From an uncultured Bacilli bacterium (GTDB lineage Bacteria; Bacillota_I; Bacilli_A; RF39; UBA660), in assembly GCA_934101605.1 (NCBI GenBank), contig CAKORS010000002.1, forward strand, positions 1 through 33,449: a stretch of 33,449 bases of DNA, read 5' to 3'. The translations under genes and the position numbers were made by a program. The notes under the pieces are model-generated. The model searched no databases. It was not told the DNA's origin and saw nothing but the letters and a program-made list of their open reading frames with translations. Positions 23,776 through 32,471 of the stretch are shown here, in pieces. Every line of letters begins with the position of its first letter. Positions within the stretch are counted from its first letter, which is position 1.

Positions 23776-25035
23776 ATGGAAAAGAAAAACAATGTATTTG
23801 AAAAAACAGTAAAAATTAGTAAAAAAGAATTTGATGAAGCAATAGAAAAAGCTTATGAAAAAAAACAAAAAGATGTAAAAATAGATGGTTTTAGAAAAGG
23901 AAAAGTTCCTTTTGATGTATATGTAAAAAAAGTAGGAAAAGAATCTTTATATATGGATGCAGTTGATGTTCTATTACCAAAAGCATATGAAAAAGCTATA
24001 GAAGAAGATAACTTAGAACCAATCATCCAACCAAAAGTAGATATTAAAAGTATTGATGAAAATGGAGTAGAATTCTTATTTGTTATTACAACAATGCCTG
24101 AAGTAGAAATAAAAAAATATAAAGGCTTAAAAGTTAAAAAAGATGAAGTAAAAGTAACAGATGTAGAAGTAAATACTGAAGTAGAAAATATGCTAAAAAG
24201 ATACAGTGAATTAGTTATTAAAGAAAATGGTCCTGTTGAAAATGGAAACGTAGCAGTAATAGACTTTGAAGGTTTCAAAGATGGAAAAGCATTTGAAGGT
24301 GGAAAAGGAGAAAACTATGCTTTAGAAATAGGAAGTAATACTTTTATTCCAGGATTTGAAGAGCAAATAATTGGTATGAAAAAAGGCGAAGAACGTGATA
24401 TTAATGTAACATTCCCAGAAGATTACCAAGCTGAAGAATTAAAAGGAGCAAAAGTTGTATTCAAAGTAAAAGTAAATGAAATAAAAGAAAAAGAAAACAG
24501 AAAATTAGATAAAGATTTCTTTGAAGATATAGCAATGGATGGAGTAGATTCAGAAGAAACTTTAAAAGCTGAAATAAAGAAAAATATTGAAGCAAGAAAA
24601 GAAGCTGATATAGAAAATGCATATATTGATGCTTTATTAGAAGCAGTAGCAAAACAAACAACTGTAGAAATACCAGATGAAATGATTGATGAAGAAATAC
24701 ATCACATGATTCATAGATTTGAAGAACAAATGAGAATGCAAGGAATTTCACTTGATATGTATATGCAAATAACAAAAACAACTCATGAAGATTTACATAA
24801 ACAAATGGAACCAGAAGCTAAAAAACATATTCTTTATAGATTTATAATTGAAACAATTAAAACAAAAGAAAATATTTTAGTAACAGATGAAGAAGCAGAA
24901 AAAGAAGCAGAAAAAGTTGCAAAACAATACAACATGGAAAAAGATGAATTCTTAAAAGCATATGGTGGAATTGCAATGTTCATTTATGAATTAGAAATGA
25001 AAAAAACAATTGATTTCTTAAAAGAAAATAACTAA
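23776..25035 (+). CDS. tig: Trigger factor
   Basis: This 419-aa ribosome-bound chaperone with peptidyl-prolyl isomerase activity meets nascent chains at the exit tunnel. The N-terminal ribosome-docking domain carries the signature GFRKGKVP near residues 38-45. The FKBP-type domain covers about 150-240 (GNVAVIDFEGFKDGKAFEGG, GSNTFIPGFEEQIIGMKKGEERDI, FPEDYQAEELKGAKVVFKV). The helical C-terminal chaperone arms follow and end LEMKKTIDFLKENN. Length and domain order are normal. AAGGAGAAG precedes the ATG. In many Bacillota tig precedes clpX and lon; here thiI follows instead. Confidence 0.97.
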   Translation: MEKKNNVFEKTVKISKKEFDEAIEKAYEKKQKDVKIDGFRKGKVPFDVYVKKVGKESLYMDAVDVLLPKAYEKAIEEDNLEPIIQPKVDIKSIDENGVEFLFVITTMPEVEIKKYKGLKVKKDEVKVTDVEVNTEVENMLKRYSELVIKENGPVENGNVAVIDFEGFKDGKAFEGGKGENYALEIGSNTFIPGFEEQIIGMKKGEERDINVTFPEDYQAEELKGAKVVFKVKVNEIKEKENRKLDKDFFEDIAMDGVDSEETLKAEIKKNIEARKEADIENAYIDALLEAVAKQTTVEIPDEMIDEEIHHMIHRFEEQMRMQGISLDMYMQITKTTHEDLHKQMEPEAKKHILYRFIIETIKTKENILVTDEEAEKEAEKVAKQYNMEKDEFLKAYGGIAMFIYELEMKKTIDFLKENN

Positions 25036-25042
25036 TAATTAG

Positions 25043-25071
25043 AACTATCAATATTAATTGATAGTTTTTTT
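25043..25071 (+). terminator. Terminator of tig
   Basis: AACTATCAAT and ATTGATAGTT form a perfect ten-base stem around ATTA, followed by seven T. Confidence 0.93.
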
Positions 25072-25097
25072 ATCAAGTATCATTTTTTATAAATTTA

Positions 25098-25106
25098 TGT
25101 TATAAT
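25098..25106 (+). promoter_or_regulatory. Extended -10 promoter of thiI
   Basis: TGTTATAAT, identical to the element before the rhomboid gene, lies 22 bases before the thiI ATG. No convincing -35 box. Confidence 0.65.
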
Positions 25107-25128
25107 CTTGGAATAAAGGAGTTATTAT

Positions 25129-26310
25129 ATGGAAAAAATAATATTAATAAAATATGGCGAATTAACAACTAAAAAAGATAATAGAAAAGTATTCATAAAT
25201 GCTTTATATAATAATATAAAAGAAAAACTAAAAGGATTAAATTGTAAAATTATTAAAGAACATTCTCGTATGTATATAGATTTAAACAACGAAAATGAAG
25301 AACAAGTATTAAATATTTTAAAAAACGTATTTGGATTACATGCGTTTAATTTAGCATATAAAGTAAATACTAATAAAGAGGAAATAAAAGATAGCATTTT
25401 AGAAGTTTTACATAATACAAAATTTAAAACATTTAAAGTTATAACTAACAGAAGAGATAAAAATTTTGAAATAAAAAGTATGGACTTTAATAATGTAATC
25501 GGAGGACATATACTAAAAAATATAAAAGATATAAAAGTTGATGTTCATAATCCAGATATATATGTAAATATAGAAATAGATAAAGATTATACTTACTTTT
25601 ATTTAAATGAAATAAAAGGATTAGGAGGATATCCAGTAGGAGTTCAAGGAAAAGGACTATTAATGTTATCAGGAGGAATAGATTCTCCAGTAGCAGGATA
25701 TCTTGCATTAAAAAGAGGAATAAAAGTTAATGCTATATATTTCGAAGCAATACCACATACAAGCCTAAATGCTCGTGAAAAAGTAATAAATCTTGCTAAA
25801 GAACTTTTAAAATATACAAGTGATTTTAATCTTTATGTAGTTCCAATTACTAAACTTCAAGAAAGTATCTATAAAAATGTTGATTCCTCATATATAATAA
25901 CAATACTAAGAAGAATGATGTATAGAATTTCAGAAAGTATTGCAAGAAAAAATAAAAATTTAATATTAATAAATGGTGAATCCATAGGTCAAGTTGCATC
26001 TCAAACTTTAACTAGTATGAATGTTATAAATGAAGTAGTAAAAATACCTGTTATAAGACCTGTAGCGTGCATGGATAAATTAGAAATTATAGATATAGCA
26101 AAAAAAATAAATACATATGAAACAAGTATATTGCCATATGAAGATTGCTGCACAATATTTGTTCCTCGCCATCCAGTAATAAATCCAAAACTTACAAAAT
26201 GTATAGAAGAAGAAAATAAATTTGATTACAAACCAATGCTTAAAGAAGCAATTGATAATACATTCGTAATAAAAATAACTAATGAAAATGATTTTGATGA
26301 CTTATTATAG
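25129..26310 (+). CDS. thiI: tRNA 4-thiouridine synthase ThiI
   Basis: This 393-aa enzyme adenylates and thiolates U8 of tRNA and in some bacteria also feeds sulfur to thiazole synthesis. The N-terminal part forms the ferredoxin-like and THUMP domains (KYGELTTKKDNR... and DPxIYVNIEI-like DVHNPDIYVNIEI). The PP-loop pyrophosphatase motif SGGIDSP starts at residue 181, with NGESIGQVASQTL and ILPYEDCCTIFVPRHP further on. It ends without the rhodanese domain found in enterobacterial ThiI, as is normal in Bacillota, so the sulfur relay differs and usually uses a dedicated cysteine desulfurase. That gene is not in view. AAAGGAG precedes the ATG. Confidence 0.97.
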   Translation: MEKIILIKYGELTTKKDNRKVFINALYNNIKEKLKGLNCKIIKEHSRMYIDLNNENEEQVLNILKNVFGLHAFNLAYKVNTNKEEIKDSILEVLHNTKFKTFKVITNRRDKNFEIKSMDFNNVIGGHILKNIKDIKVDVHNPDIYVNIEIDKDYTYFYLNEIKGLGGYPVGVQGKGLLMLSGGIDSPVAGYLALKRGIKVNAIYFEAIPHTSLNAREKVINLAKELLKYTSDFNLYVVPITKLQESIYKNVDSSYIITILRRMMYRISESIARKNKNLILINGESIGQVASQTLTSMNVINEVVKIPVIRPVACMDKLEIIDIAKKINTYETSILPYEDCCTIFVPRHPVINPKLTKCIEEENKFDYKPMLKEAIDNTFVIKITNENDFDDLL

Positions 26311-26334
26311 GTAGAAATTACCAACAGAAATTAA

Positions 26335-26363
26335 GTATAAAACATAAAGATATTCGCACTCTA
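26335..26363 (+). promoter_or_regulatory. Possible forespore sigma promoter for the SASP gene
   Basis: GTATA (26335-26339) and CACTCTA (26357-26363) with a 17-base spacer loosely fit the sigma-F/sigma-G pattern, and there is no sigma-A-type pair nearby. It lies 24 bases before the ATG. Supported mainly by the nature of the gene. Confidence 0.35.
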
Positions 26364-26387
26364 TAAATGTAGGAGGTGAATACTAGA

Positions 26388-26594
26388 ATGAACCAAAAAA
26401 GTAATAAATTAGTTACTCCTGGATCTAAACAAGCAATCGAAGCTATGAAATATGAAATAGCTAGAGAATTCGGTGTTAATTTAGGACCAGATGCTACTGC
26501 TCGTGCTAACGGATCAGTTGGTGGAGAAATTACTAAGCGTCTTGTTGAAAGAGGTTTAAGTCAATTTGGTGGTTATACTACTTCTAATAAATAA
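26388..26594 (+). CDS. Alpha/beta-type small acid-soluble spore protein
   Basis: This 68-aa protein is an alpha/beta-type SASP, which coats and protects DNA in dormant spores and is degraded on germination. The core is unmistakable: KQAIEAMKYEIAREFGVNLG, containing the germination-protease recognition region (YEIAREFG), then ATARANGSVGGEITKRLVERG, with the conserved DNA-contacting Gly-rich block. Length is typical (60-75 aa). The ATG at 26388 follows AGGAGGTGA with an eight-base gap; the GTG at 26376 lies inside that site. It has its own terminator. Its presence implies that the organism, or its recent ancestor, forms endospores. Confidence 0.96.
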   Translation: MNQKSNKLVTPGSKQAIEAMKYEIAREFGVNLGPDATARANGSVGGEITKRLVERGLSQFGGYTTSNK

Positions 26595-26614
26595 TAAAGA
26601 CTAATATTAAAATA

Positions 26615-26647
26615 AAATAGTTTAACGATTATGTTAAACTATTTTTT
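26615..26647 (+). terminator. Terminator of the SASP gene
   Basis: AAATAGTTTAAC and GTTAAACTATTT form a perfect twelve-base stem with a six-base loop and a T6 tail. Confidence 0.93.
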
Positions 26648-26695
26648 GTTTAATTACTAATTATTATGTTTATCTTTTTTTTATTTTACTAAATG

Positions 26696-26704
26696 TGCTA
26701 TAAT
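26696..26704 (+). promoter_or_regulatory. Extended -10 promoter of gatCAB
   Basis: TGCTATAAT gives a perfect TATAAT (26699-26704) with the TGn extension, 25 bases before the gatC ATG. Confidence 0.65.
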
Positions 26705-26729
26705 ATAATACGTCAAGGAGGTAATATAT

Positions 26730-27023
26730 ATGGATAAACTAAGTAAAGAAGAAGTATTACACGTAGCAAATCTTGGAAGACTAGCTCTAAAAGACGAAGA
26801 GATAGAAGATTATAGTATTAAACTAAAACAAATCTTAAATGAAATAGAAAAAATTAATGATATAGAAACTAAGGATGAAGAAATTTTAATAACTCCTAAT
26901 AGCATAAATACAAAATTAAGAGATAAAGATTTAACTCATGAAATACCAACAGAAGAAGCATTAAGAAATGCTCCTAAGACATATGAAAATTATATAGAAA
27001 TAAGAGGTGTTTTTAATGACTAA
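26730..27023 (+). CDS. gatC: Asp/Glu-tRNA amidotransferase subunit C
   Basis: This 97-aa subunit wraps around GatA and GatB and stabilises the transamidosome that converts Glu-tRNA(Gln) to Gln-tRNA(Gln) and, where needed, Asp-tRNA(Asn) to Asn-tRNA(Asn). Typical family features are the N-terminal LSKEEVLHVANLGRLAL, the helical LKQILNEIEKINDI and the C-terminal LRNAPKTYENYIEIRGVF. AAGGAGG precedes the ATG. It overlaps gatA by eight bases. First gene of the operon. Confidence 0.96.
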   Translation: MDKLSKEEVLHVANLGRLALKDEEIEDYSIKLKQILNEIEKINDIETKDEEILITPNSINTKLRDKDLTHEIPTEEALRNAPKTYENYIEIRGVFND

Positions 27024-28464
27024 TTATTTAAATAATGATATAGAAACACTACACAAAATGTTAAAAGAAAAAAAGATAAAACCAATAGATTTAGTTGAAG
27101 AATCATATGAAAAATATAAACTAAATAAAGACTTAAATTGCTTTATAACTTTTGATATAGAAGGTGCAAGAAAAAAAGCTAAAGAATTAGAAAACGTTCC
27201 ATGCGATAATTTATTATATGGTATACCAATTGCAGTAAAAGATAATATTGTAACTAAAGATTTACTAACAACAGCAGCATCAAAAATACTATATAATTTT
27301 AATCCAACTTATAATGCTCATGTTATAGATTTAATAAATAAAAACAATATGATAGTAGTGGGAAAATTAAATATGGATGAATTTGCATTTGGTTCATCAA
27401 GTGGAACAAGTTACTATGGACCAGTAAGAAATCCTTGGAATAAAGCTTTAGTTCCAGGAGGATCAAGTGGTGGTTCAGCAGCAGCAACATCAATTGGAAT
27501 AACTTCACTAACACTTGGAAGTGATACAGGTGGATCTATAAGACAACCTTCTGCTTTTTGTGGAACAGTAGGACTAAAACCAACTTACGGTCTTATATCA
27601 AGATATGGACTTATTGCGTTTGCATCTAGTCTAGATCAAATAGGACCAATAACAAAAAATGTTAAAGATAATGCAAATCTATTAAATATTTTAACAAAAA
27701 AAGATGAAAGAGATTTGACTAATATAGGTAGTAATGAAGACTATACTAGATTAATTGGAAAAGATATAAAAGGAATAAAAATAGCCATTCCAAGATTTTA
27801 TATAAATGATTCTATAGATCAAGAAATAATAGATAATATAAATAAAGTAGTAGAAATGTTAAAAGAAAAAGGAGCTATAGTAGATATAATAGATATGAAA
27901 TATATAGACTATGCAGTTCCTTTATATCAAATCATAGCTTTAGGAGAAGCATCATCTAATCTAGCAAGATATGATGGTATAAAATATGGTTATTCAACAG
28001 AAAAATCAGAAAATATTGATGATTTTTATAAGAAAACAAGAAGTGAATCATTTGGAGATGAAGTAAAAAGAAGAATTATGATAGGATCTTATCTTTTATC
28101 AGGTAAAAATGCTAAAGAATATTTTGAAAAAGCTCAAAAAGTAAGAAGACTTATCAAAAATGAATTTAATAAAGTATTTGAAAACTATGACTTAATAATA
28201 GGACCTACAACAACAACATTACCATATAAAGTAGGAGAATCTTTAAACGATGCTATAAAAAGTTTTATGGATGATATATTAACTATTCCTGTAAACATGG
28301 CAGGTTTACCAGGAATGAGTATTCCAGTAGGATTTTCAAAAACAAATTTACCAATAGGAATGCAAATAATTGCTAATTCCTTTGAAGAAGCAAAAATATA
28401 TCAACTAGGAAGTTTAATAGAAAAAGAGCTTAATTTAAATTTAATACCTGGAGGTGACAAATAA
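27016..28464 (+). CDS. gatA: Asp/Glu-tRNA amidotransferase subunit A
   Basis: This 482-aa amidase releases ammonia from glutamine for the transamidation reaction. The amidase-signature triad is intact: Lys75 in IAVKDN, Ser150 in GGSSGGSAA and the nucleophile Ser174 in SDTGGSIRQP, with the same spacings (75 and 24) as in characterised GatA enzymes. The start at 27016 has AGAGGTG upstream and lies inside the end of gatC. The stop shares one base with the gatB start, so the three genes are translationally coupled. Length is normal. Confidence 0.98.
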   Translation: MTNYLNNDIETLHKMLKEKKIKPIDLVEESYEKYKLNKDLNCFITFDIEGARKKAKELENVPCDNLLYGIPIAVKDNIVTKDLLTTAASKILYNFNPTYNAHVIDLINKNNMIVVGKLNMDEFAFGSSSGTSYYGPVRNPWNKALVPGGSSGGSAAATSIGITSLTLGSDTGGSIRQPSAFCGTVGLKPTYGLISRYGLIAFASSLDQIGPITKNVKDNANLLNILTKKDERDLTNIGSNEDYTRLIGKDIKGIKIAIPRFYINDSIDQEIIDNINKVVEMLKEKGAIVDIIDMKYIDYAVPLYQIIALGEASSNLARYDGIKYGYSTEKSENIDDFYKKTRSESFGDEVKRRIMIGSYLLSGKNAKEYFEKAQKVRRLIKNEFNKVFENYDLIIGPTTTTLPYKVGESLNDAIKSFMDDILTIPVNMAGLPGMSIPVGFSKTNLPIGMQIIANSFEEAKIYQLGSLIEKELNLNLIPGGDK

Positions 28465-29867
28465 TGTATACACCAACTATAGGAATAGAAGTGCATGTAG
28501 AACTAAAAACAAAAAAGAAAGTATTTTCATCATCAGATAATGAATATAACGCACCAGCTAATATTAATATTAATGAAGTAGATATGGCTTTTCCAGGTGT
28601 TTTACCAACAGTAAATGAAGAAGTAATAGAAAAAGCATTACTTGCAGCAGTAGCGTTAAATTGTAATATAACAAAACATATGCATTTTGATAGAAAAAAT
28701 TATTACTATCCAGACTTACCAAAAGGATATCAAATAACACAAGATAAAACTCCAATAGGAAGATGTGGATATGTAAACATTTGTAAAGATAAAAAAGTTA
28801 CAATAGAAAGAATGCATATTGAAGAAGATACATGTAAAAGTTTACACGTGGATAATAAAACTTTACTAAACTATAATAGAGCAGGAGTACCATTAATAGA
28901 AATAGTATCAGATCCTGTAATGCATTCAAGTAAAGATGCTATGGCTTACCTAGAAAGACTTAGAGAACTATTATTTTACACTGGAATAAGTGATTGTAAA
29001 ATAGAAGAAGGCTCTATGAGAGCAGATGTAAACGTTTCAATAAGTAAAACTGAAAAACTAGGAACAAAAATAGAAGTTAAAAATATAGGTTCAATAAAAG
29101 ATGTTGGAATAGCTATTGAATACGAAATAAAAAGACAACAAGAAGCCTTAGAAAAAGGAGAAATTCTAACAGAAGAAACAAGAAAATTTAATCAAAATGA
29201 TGGAACAACAACTCTAATGAGAAAAAAAGAAGTAGGTAATGACTATAGATATTTCCCTGAACCTGATATTCCATTTATAGATATAACAGATGAAGAAATA
29301 GAAAATGCAAGAAAAATGTTACCTATGTTACCAGATGAAAGAAGAAATATTTATATATCACGTGGAATTGATGAAATAAATGTTGAAAAACTAATTAACA
29401 ATAAAAAAATATCAGACTATTTAAATAATTTTATAGATACAGATATAAACTTAAAAATAGCAAGTAATTTATTACTTGGAGATATTTCATCATATATAAA
29501 CAAAACAGGAAACGATATAACAAAAACTAAACTTACTAAAGAAAAAATGATAGATTTAGTAACTAAACTAGATCAAGGAAAAATATCTAATAAAAACTTT
29601 AAAGACATGTTAATAGATATTTTAGAAACAGATTCATCAATTGATGAAATAATGAAAAAACATAATATAGTTAGCTTATCAACTGATGAAATAAAGAAAA
29701 TAATATTAGAAGTTCTAGAAGAAAATAAAGAATCAGTTCTAGAATACAAAAAAGGAAAAACCAATGTTTCAAAATTTTTAATGGGAATGGTAATTAAAAA
29801 GAGTAAAGGAATGGCTAATCCTCAAACTGTAAATAATATGTTAAATGATTTACTAAATAACATGTAA
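28464..29867 (+). CDS. gatB: Asp/Glu-tRNA amidotransferase subunit B
   Basis: This 467-aa subunit binds the mischarged tRNA and activates and amidates the aminoacyl group. Characteristic blocks are TIGIEVHVELKTKKKVFSSS, FPGVLPTVNEEV, FDRKNYYYPDLPKGYQITQ, HIEEDTCKSLH, YNRAGVPLIEIVSDP and EEGSMRADVNVSI, with the helical YqeY-like tail at the end (KGMANPQTVNNMLNDLL). AGGTGAC lies before the ATG inside gatA. With gatC and gatA it forms the complete enzyme, which supplies Gln-tRNA to the tRNA-Gln(CTG) encoded at 4840 if no GlnRS is present. Confidence 0.98.
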   Translation: MYTPTIGIEVHVELKTKKKVFSSSDNEYNAPANININEVDMAFPGVLPTVNEEVIEKALLAAVALNCNITKHMHFDRKNYYYPDLPKGYQITQDKTPIGRCGYVNICKDKKVTIERMHIEEDTCKSLHVDNKTLLNYNRAGVPLIEIVSDPVMHSSKDAMAYLERLRELLFYTGISDCKIEEGSMRADVNVSISKTEKLGTKIEVKNIGSIKDVGIAIEYEIKRQQEALEKGEILTEETRKFNQNDGTTTLMRKKEVGNDYRYFPEPDIPFIDITDEEIENARKMLPMLPDERRNIYISRGIDEINVEKLINNKKISDYLNNFIDTDINLKIASNLLLGDISSYINKTGNDITKTKLTKEKMIDLVTKLDQGKISNKNFKDMLIDILETDSSIDEIMKKHNIVSLSTDEIKKIILEVLEENKESVLEYKKGKTNVSKFLMGMVIKKSKGMANPQTVNNMLNDLLNNM

Positions 29868-29868
29868 A

Positions 29869-29897
29869 TTGATTATTAATATATATTAAGGTATAAT
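29869..29897 (+). promoter_or_regulatory. Promoter of the sensor/BrkB operon
   Basis: TTGATT (29869-29874) and a perfect TATAAT (29892-29897) have a 17-base spacer, 25 bases before the ATG at 29923. It begins right behind the gatB stop codon. No terminator separates it from gatB, so read-through is possible. Confidence 0.75.
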
Positions 29898-29922
29898 ATT
29901 ATTAAAATAAGGAGCGTGTAAA

Positions 29923-30405
29923 ATGAAAAAGATAAATAAAACAGAAATCAAAAAAATGGCAAGACACAATAGATATACAACAATAACAGTATGTGTATTT
30001 TTAGTGCTATTTGTAATTCTATTTTTAGGATATAAACTTTTATTTCCAAACACAGGAACACCAGTATACGGTGACAGATTAGATGGTATAGAAGATGTTC
30101 AAATATCTAAAGATGAATTAAAAGATCTTGCATCTAAAGTTAAAGAAAACGAAAATGTAAAAAAAGCAAGTGCATCTTTAAGCGGAAAAATAGTAAATGT
30201 ATTAATTACAGTTAAAAAAGGAACAAGTGTTGATACTGCAAAAGGGTTAACAGATATAGTTATAAAATATTTTGATAAAGATTATACAGCATATTATGAT
30301 TTTCAAGTATTTATAACAAATGAAAATGAAGATGAAAAAGGATATCCTATAATTGGATATAAAAATAATGATAGTAAATCATTCTCATATTCAAGTTCTA
30401 AATAG
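29923..30405 (+). CDS. Single-pass membrane protein of unknown function
   Basis: This 160-aa protein has a basic N-terminus of about 22 residues, one transmembrane helix (about 23-44, TVCVFLVLFVILFLGYKLLF) and an outer domain of about 115 residues. The start of the outer part reads TPVYGDRLDGIEDVQIS, followed by an alpha/beta pattern (KVKENENVKKASASLSGKIVNVLITVKKG) reminiscent of small ferredoxin-like folds. It ends in a Ser-rich tail. I do not recognise the family. It shares a promoter with, and lies 11 bases before, the degenerate GGDEF sensor gene, so a joint role in envelope sensing is a reasonable but untested idea. Confidence 0.75.
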   Translation: MKKINKTEIKKMARHNRYTTITVCVFLVLFVILFLGYKLLFPNTGTPVYGDRLDGIEDVQISKDELKDLASKVKENENVKKASASLSGKIVNVLITVKKGTSVDTAKGLTDIVIKYFDKDYTAYYDFQVFITNENEDEKGYPIIGYKNNDSKSFSYSSSK

Positions 30406-30416
30406 GAGATTTTAAA

Positions 30417-32471
30417 ATGAAAAAAACTAAAAAAAAGAATAAGAATAAAATATCAATATGGAAAATAGCTATAATAACAACTGTTATTATAGTTTTAGGC
30501 TTAATAATATTTGTAGTATTAACAAAAGAAGATGAAAAAACAGGTTTAACTTTACTTGAAAAACAATGGGTAGAAAAAAATAAAAGTGAATTAATAGATT
30601 TTAACGTTCCTAATAATATTAACATTTTAGGAGAAAATGGAGAAGGAATACTATTTAGTATTCTAGATACAATAGAAGAAGATACAGGATTACAATTCAA
30701 TAGAAAATCTTATAACTATCCATCTACAGAAGTAAATGATTCTTTGGGATTTGCAATCTTAAAAAATACAGATAAACTTTTAGATAGCGATATTATAGTA
30801 GCAGAAGATAGTTATATCTTACTAGGTAGAGATAAAAATTATATTAAAGATGTTGATTCATTAAGCAATATAACAATTGGAGTTTTAAAAGCTGATGAAG
30901 AAATAATAAAAGACTACTTTAAAAGAAATAATAATATAACAATAAATACATATGATAGTGAAACATCACTATATAATGATTTATTAACTTTAAAAATAAA
31001 TTACGTAGTAGTTCCAAGATATGCTAACTTAAGTGGTTACGCTCTAAAAGAAGGAGTTTATACAAATTATAACTTAAATAATATTACTAATAAAATAGTT
31101 TTAAGATTAGGGGATAATGAAAAACTAAATAAAATATTATCAAAATATATAAGATATTTTGCAGAAGAAAAATACGATGATTATTTACAAGAATATTTAA
31201 TGAAATTCTATTCTGATAATATGGAATTAACATCAGTAGATCAAGCGTCATTAACAAGTAAAACATATACATATGGATTTATTGATAGTAATGTATATAA
31301 TAAAGAATCTTCAGGTAAACTTTATGGTATAGCAGGAGAATATATTAATACATTATCAAAAATGGCTGGAGTAGAATTTGATAAAAAAGCATATGATAAT
31401 AAGCAAGACTTAATAAAAGACTTTGAATCAGGAAAAATAGATATAGCGTTTATAAACTTTGATTATGAAAATGATAAAGCATTAAATACATCATCACCAT
31501 TTATAACTAAAATGGTAGCGCTATCAAATACTTATAAAAATATATCTGATAGTTATGGACTTGCTAATAATAAATTATATTTATTTAAAGATAATCTTCT
31601 ATACAATTATATAAAAGATAAATATGATGGTAATATAACAACTATAGATAATATAAATTATAATATATCAGATGGTATCTTAATACTTGATGAATGTGAG
31701 TATTTATATTACAAAGAATCTTCATTAAATGAATTAAAACAATTATTTACAGACTATTATGATGGAGACTTAAGATTTATAGTAAATGATAAGGATGAAG
31801 TTTTATATAATATGATGAATTTTGTTCTAAATAATACAGATTATAATGAATATCGTAAATTAGGTATAAATAATTTATTAAATACAATGACAAAAGAAGA
31901 AAGCTTTAAAAATATTTATATGATAGCTATATTAATTATATTTGTTCCGATATTTATTGCTATACTATCATCTATAATTAAAAGGGTAAAACCTAAGTTT
32001 AATAAATTAACAAAAGAAGATATGTTAAGATATACAGACCTTTTAACATCGTTAAAAAATCGTAATTATTTAAATGCACATATAACAGAATGGGATGAAA
32101 CAAAAATATATCCTAGAACAATAATTATGGTTGACTTAAATAATTTAAAATATATAAATGATAATTATGGACAAAAAGAAGGAAATATTTTAATTAAACA
32201 AGCAGCAGCTATTCTAATTAATACACAACTTGAAAAAAGTGAAATAGTAAGAACAGATGGTAATGAGTTCTTAATATATTTATTAGGATACAGTAAAACT
32301 CAAATTAATACTTATATTTCTAAATTATCAAAAGAGTTTGAAAAATTGCCTCATGGTTTTGGAGCAGCAATAGGTTTTAGTATGATTGAAGATGAAATAA
32401 AAACAGTAGATGATGCTATAAATGAAGCTACAATAAGCATGAGAATAGATAAGGAACAAAATTACAGATAA
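30417..32471 (+). CDS. Tandem solute-binding sensor with degenerate GGDEF
   Basis: This 684-aa membrane protein has a first helix at about 15-37, then an outer region of about 450 residues that looks like two solute-binding (SBP_bac_3-like) domains, a second helix at about 500-522, and a cytoplasmic GGDEF-type domain from about 535. The second sensor domain is the clearer one (YTYGFIDSNVYN, YGIAGEYINTLSKMAGVEF, FESGKIDIAFIN). The GGDEF domain keeps DLLTSLKNR (541-549) and Asp573 in VDLNNLKYIND, but the active-site signature reads RTDGNEF (612-618): the first Gly is Asp and the central Asp is Asn. The following GHxxGD is GQKEGN. Reduced or absent diguanylate cyclase activity is likely, and nucleotide binding may persist. 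No RxxD inhibitory site is seen. Its stop shares a base with the next start. Confidence 0.85.
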   Translation: MKKTKKKNKNKISIWKIAIITTVIIVLGLIIFVVLTKEDEKTGLTLLEKQWVEKNKSELIDFNVPNNINILGENGEGILFSILDTIEEDTGLQFNRKSYNYPSTEVNDSLGFAILKNTDKLLDSDIIVAEDSYILLGRDKNYIKDVDSLSNITIGVLKADEEIIKDYFKRNNNITINTYDSETSLYNDLLTLKINYVVVPRYANLSGYALKEGVYTNYNLNNITNKIVLRLGDNEKLNKILSKYIRYFAEEKYDDYLQEYLMKFYSDNMELTSVDQASLTSKTYTYGFIDSNVYNKESSGKLYGIAGEYINTLSKMAGVEFDKKAYDNKQDLIKDFESGKIDIAFINFDYENDKALNTSSPFITKMVALSNTYKNISDSYGLANNKLYLFKDNLLYNYIKDKYDGNITTIDNINYNISDGILILDECEYLYYKESSLNELKQLFTDYYDGDLRFIVNDKDEVLYNMMNFVLNNTDYNEYRKLGINNLLNTMTKEESFKNIYMIAILIIFVPIFIAILSSIIKRVKPKFNKLTKEDMLRYTDLLTSLKNRNYLNAHITEWDETKIYPRTIIMVDLNNLKYINDNYGQKEGNILIKQAAAILINTQLEKSEIVRTDGNEFLIYLLGYSKTQINTYISKLSKEFEKLPHGFGAAIGFSMIEDEIKTVDDAINEATISMRIDKEQNYR

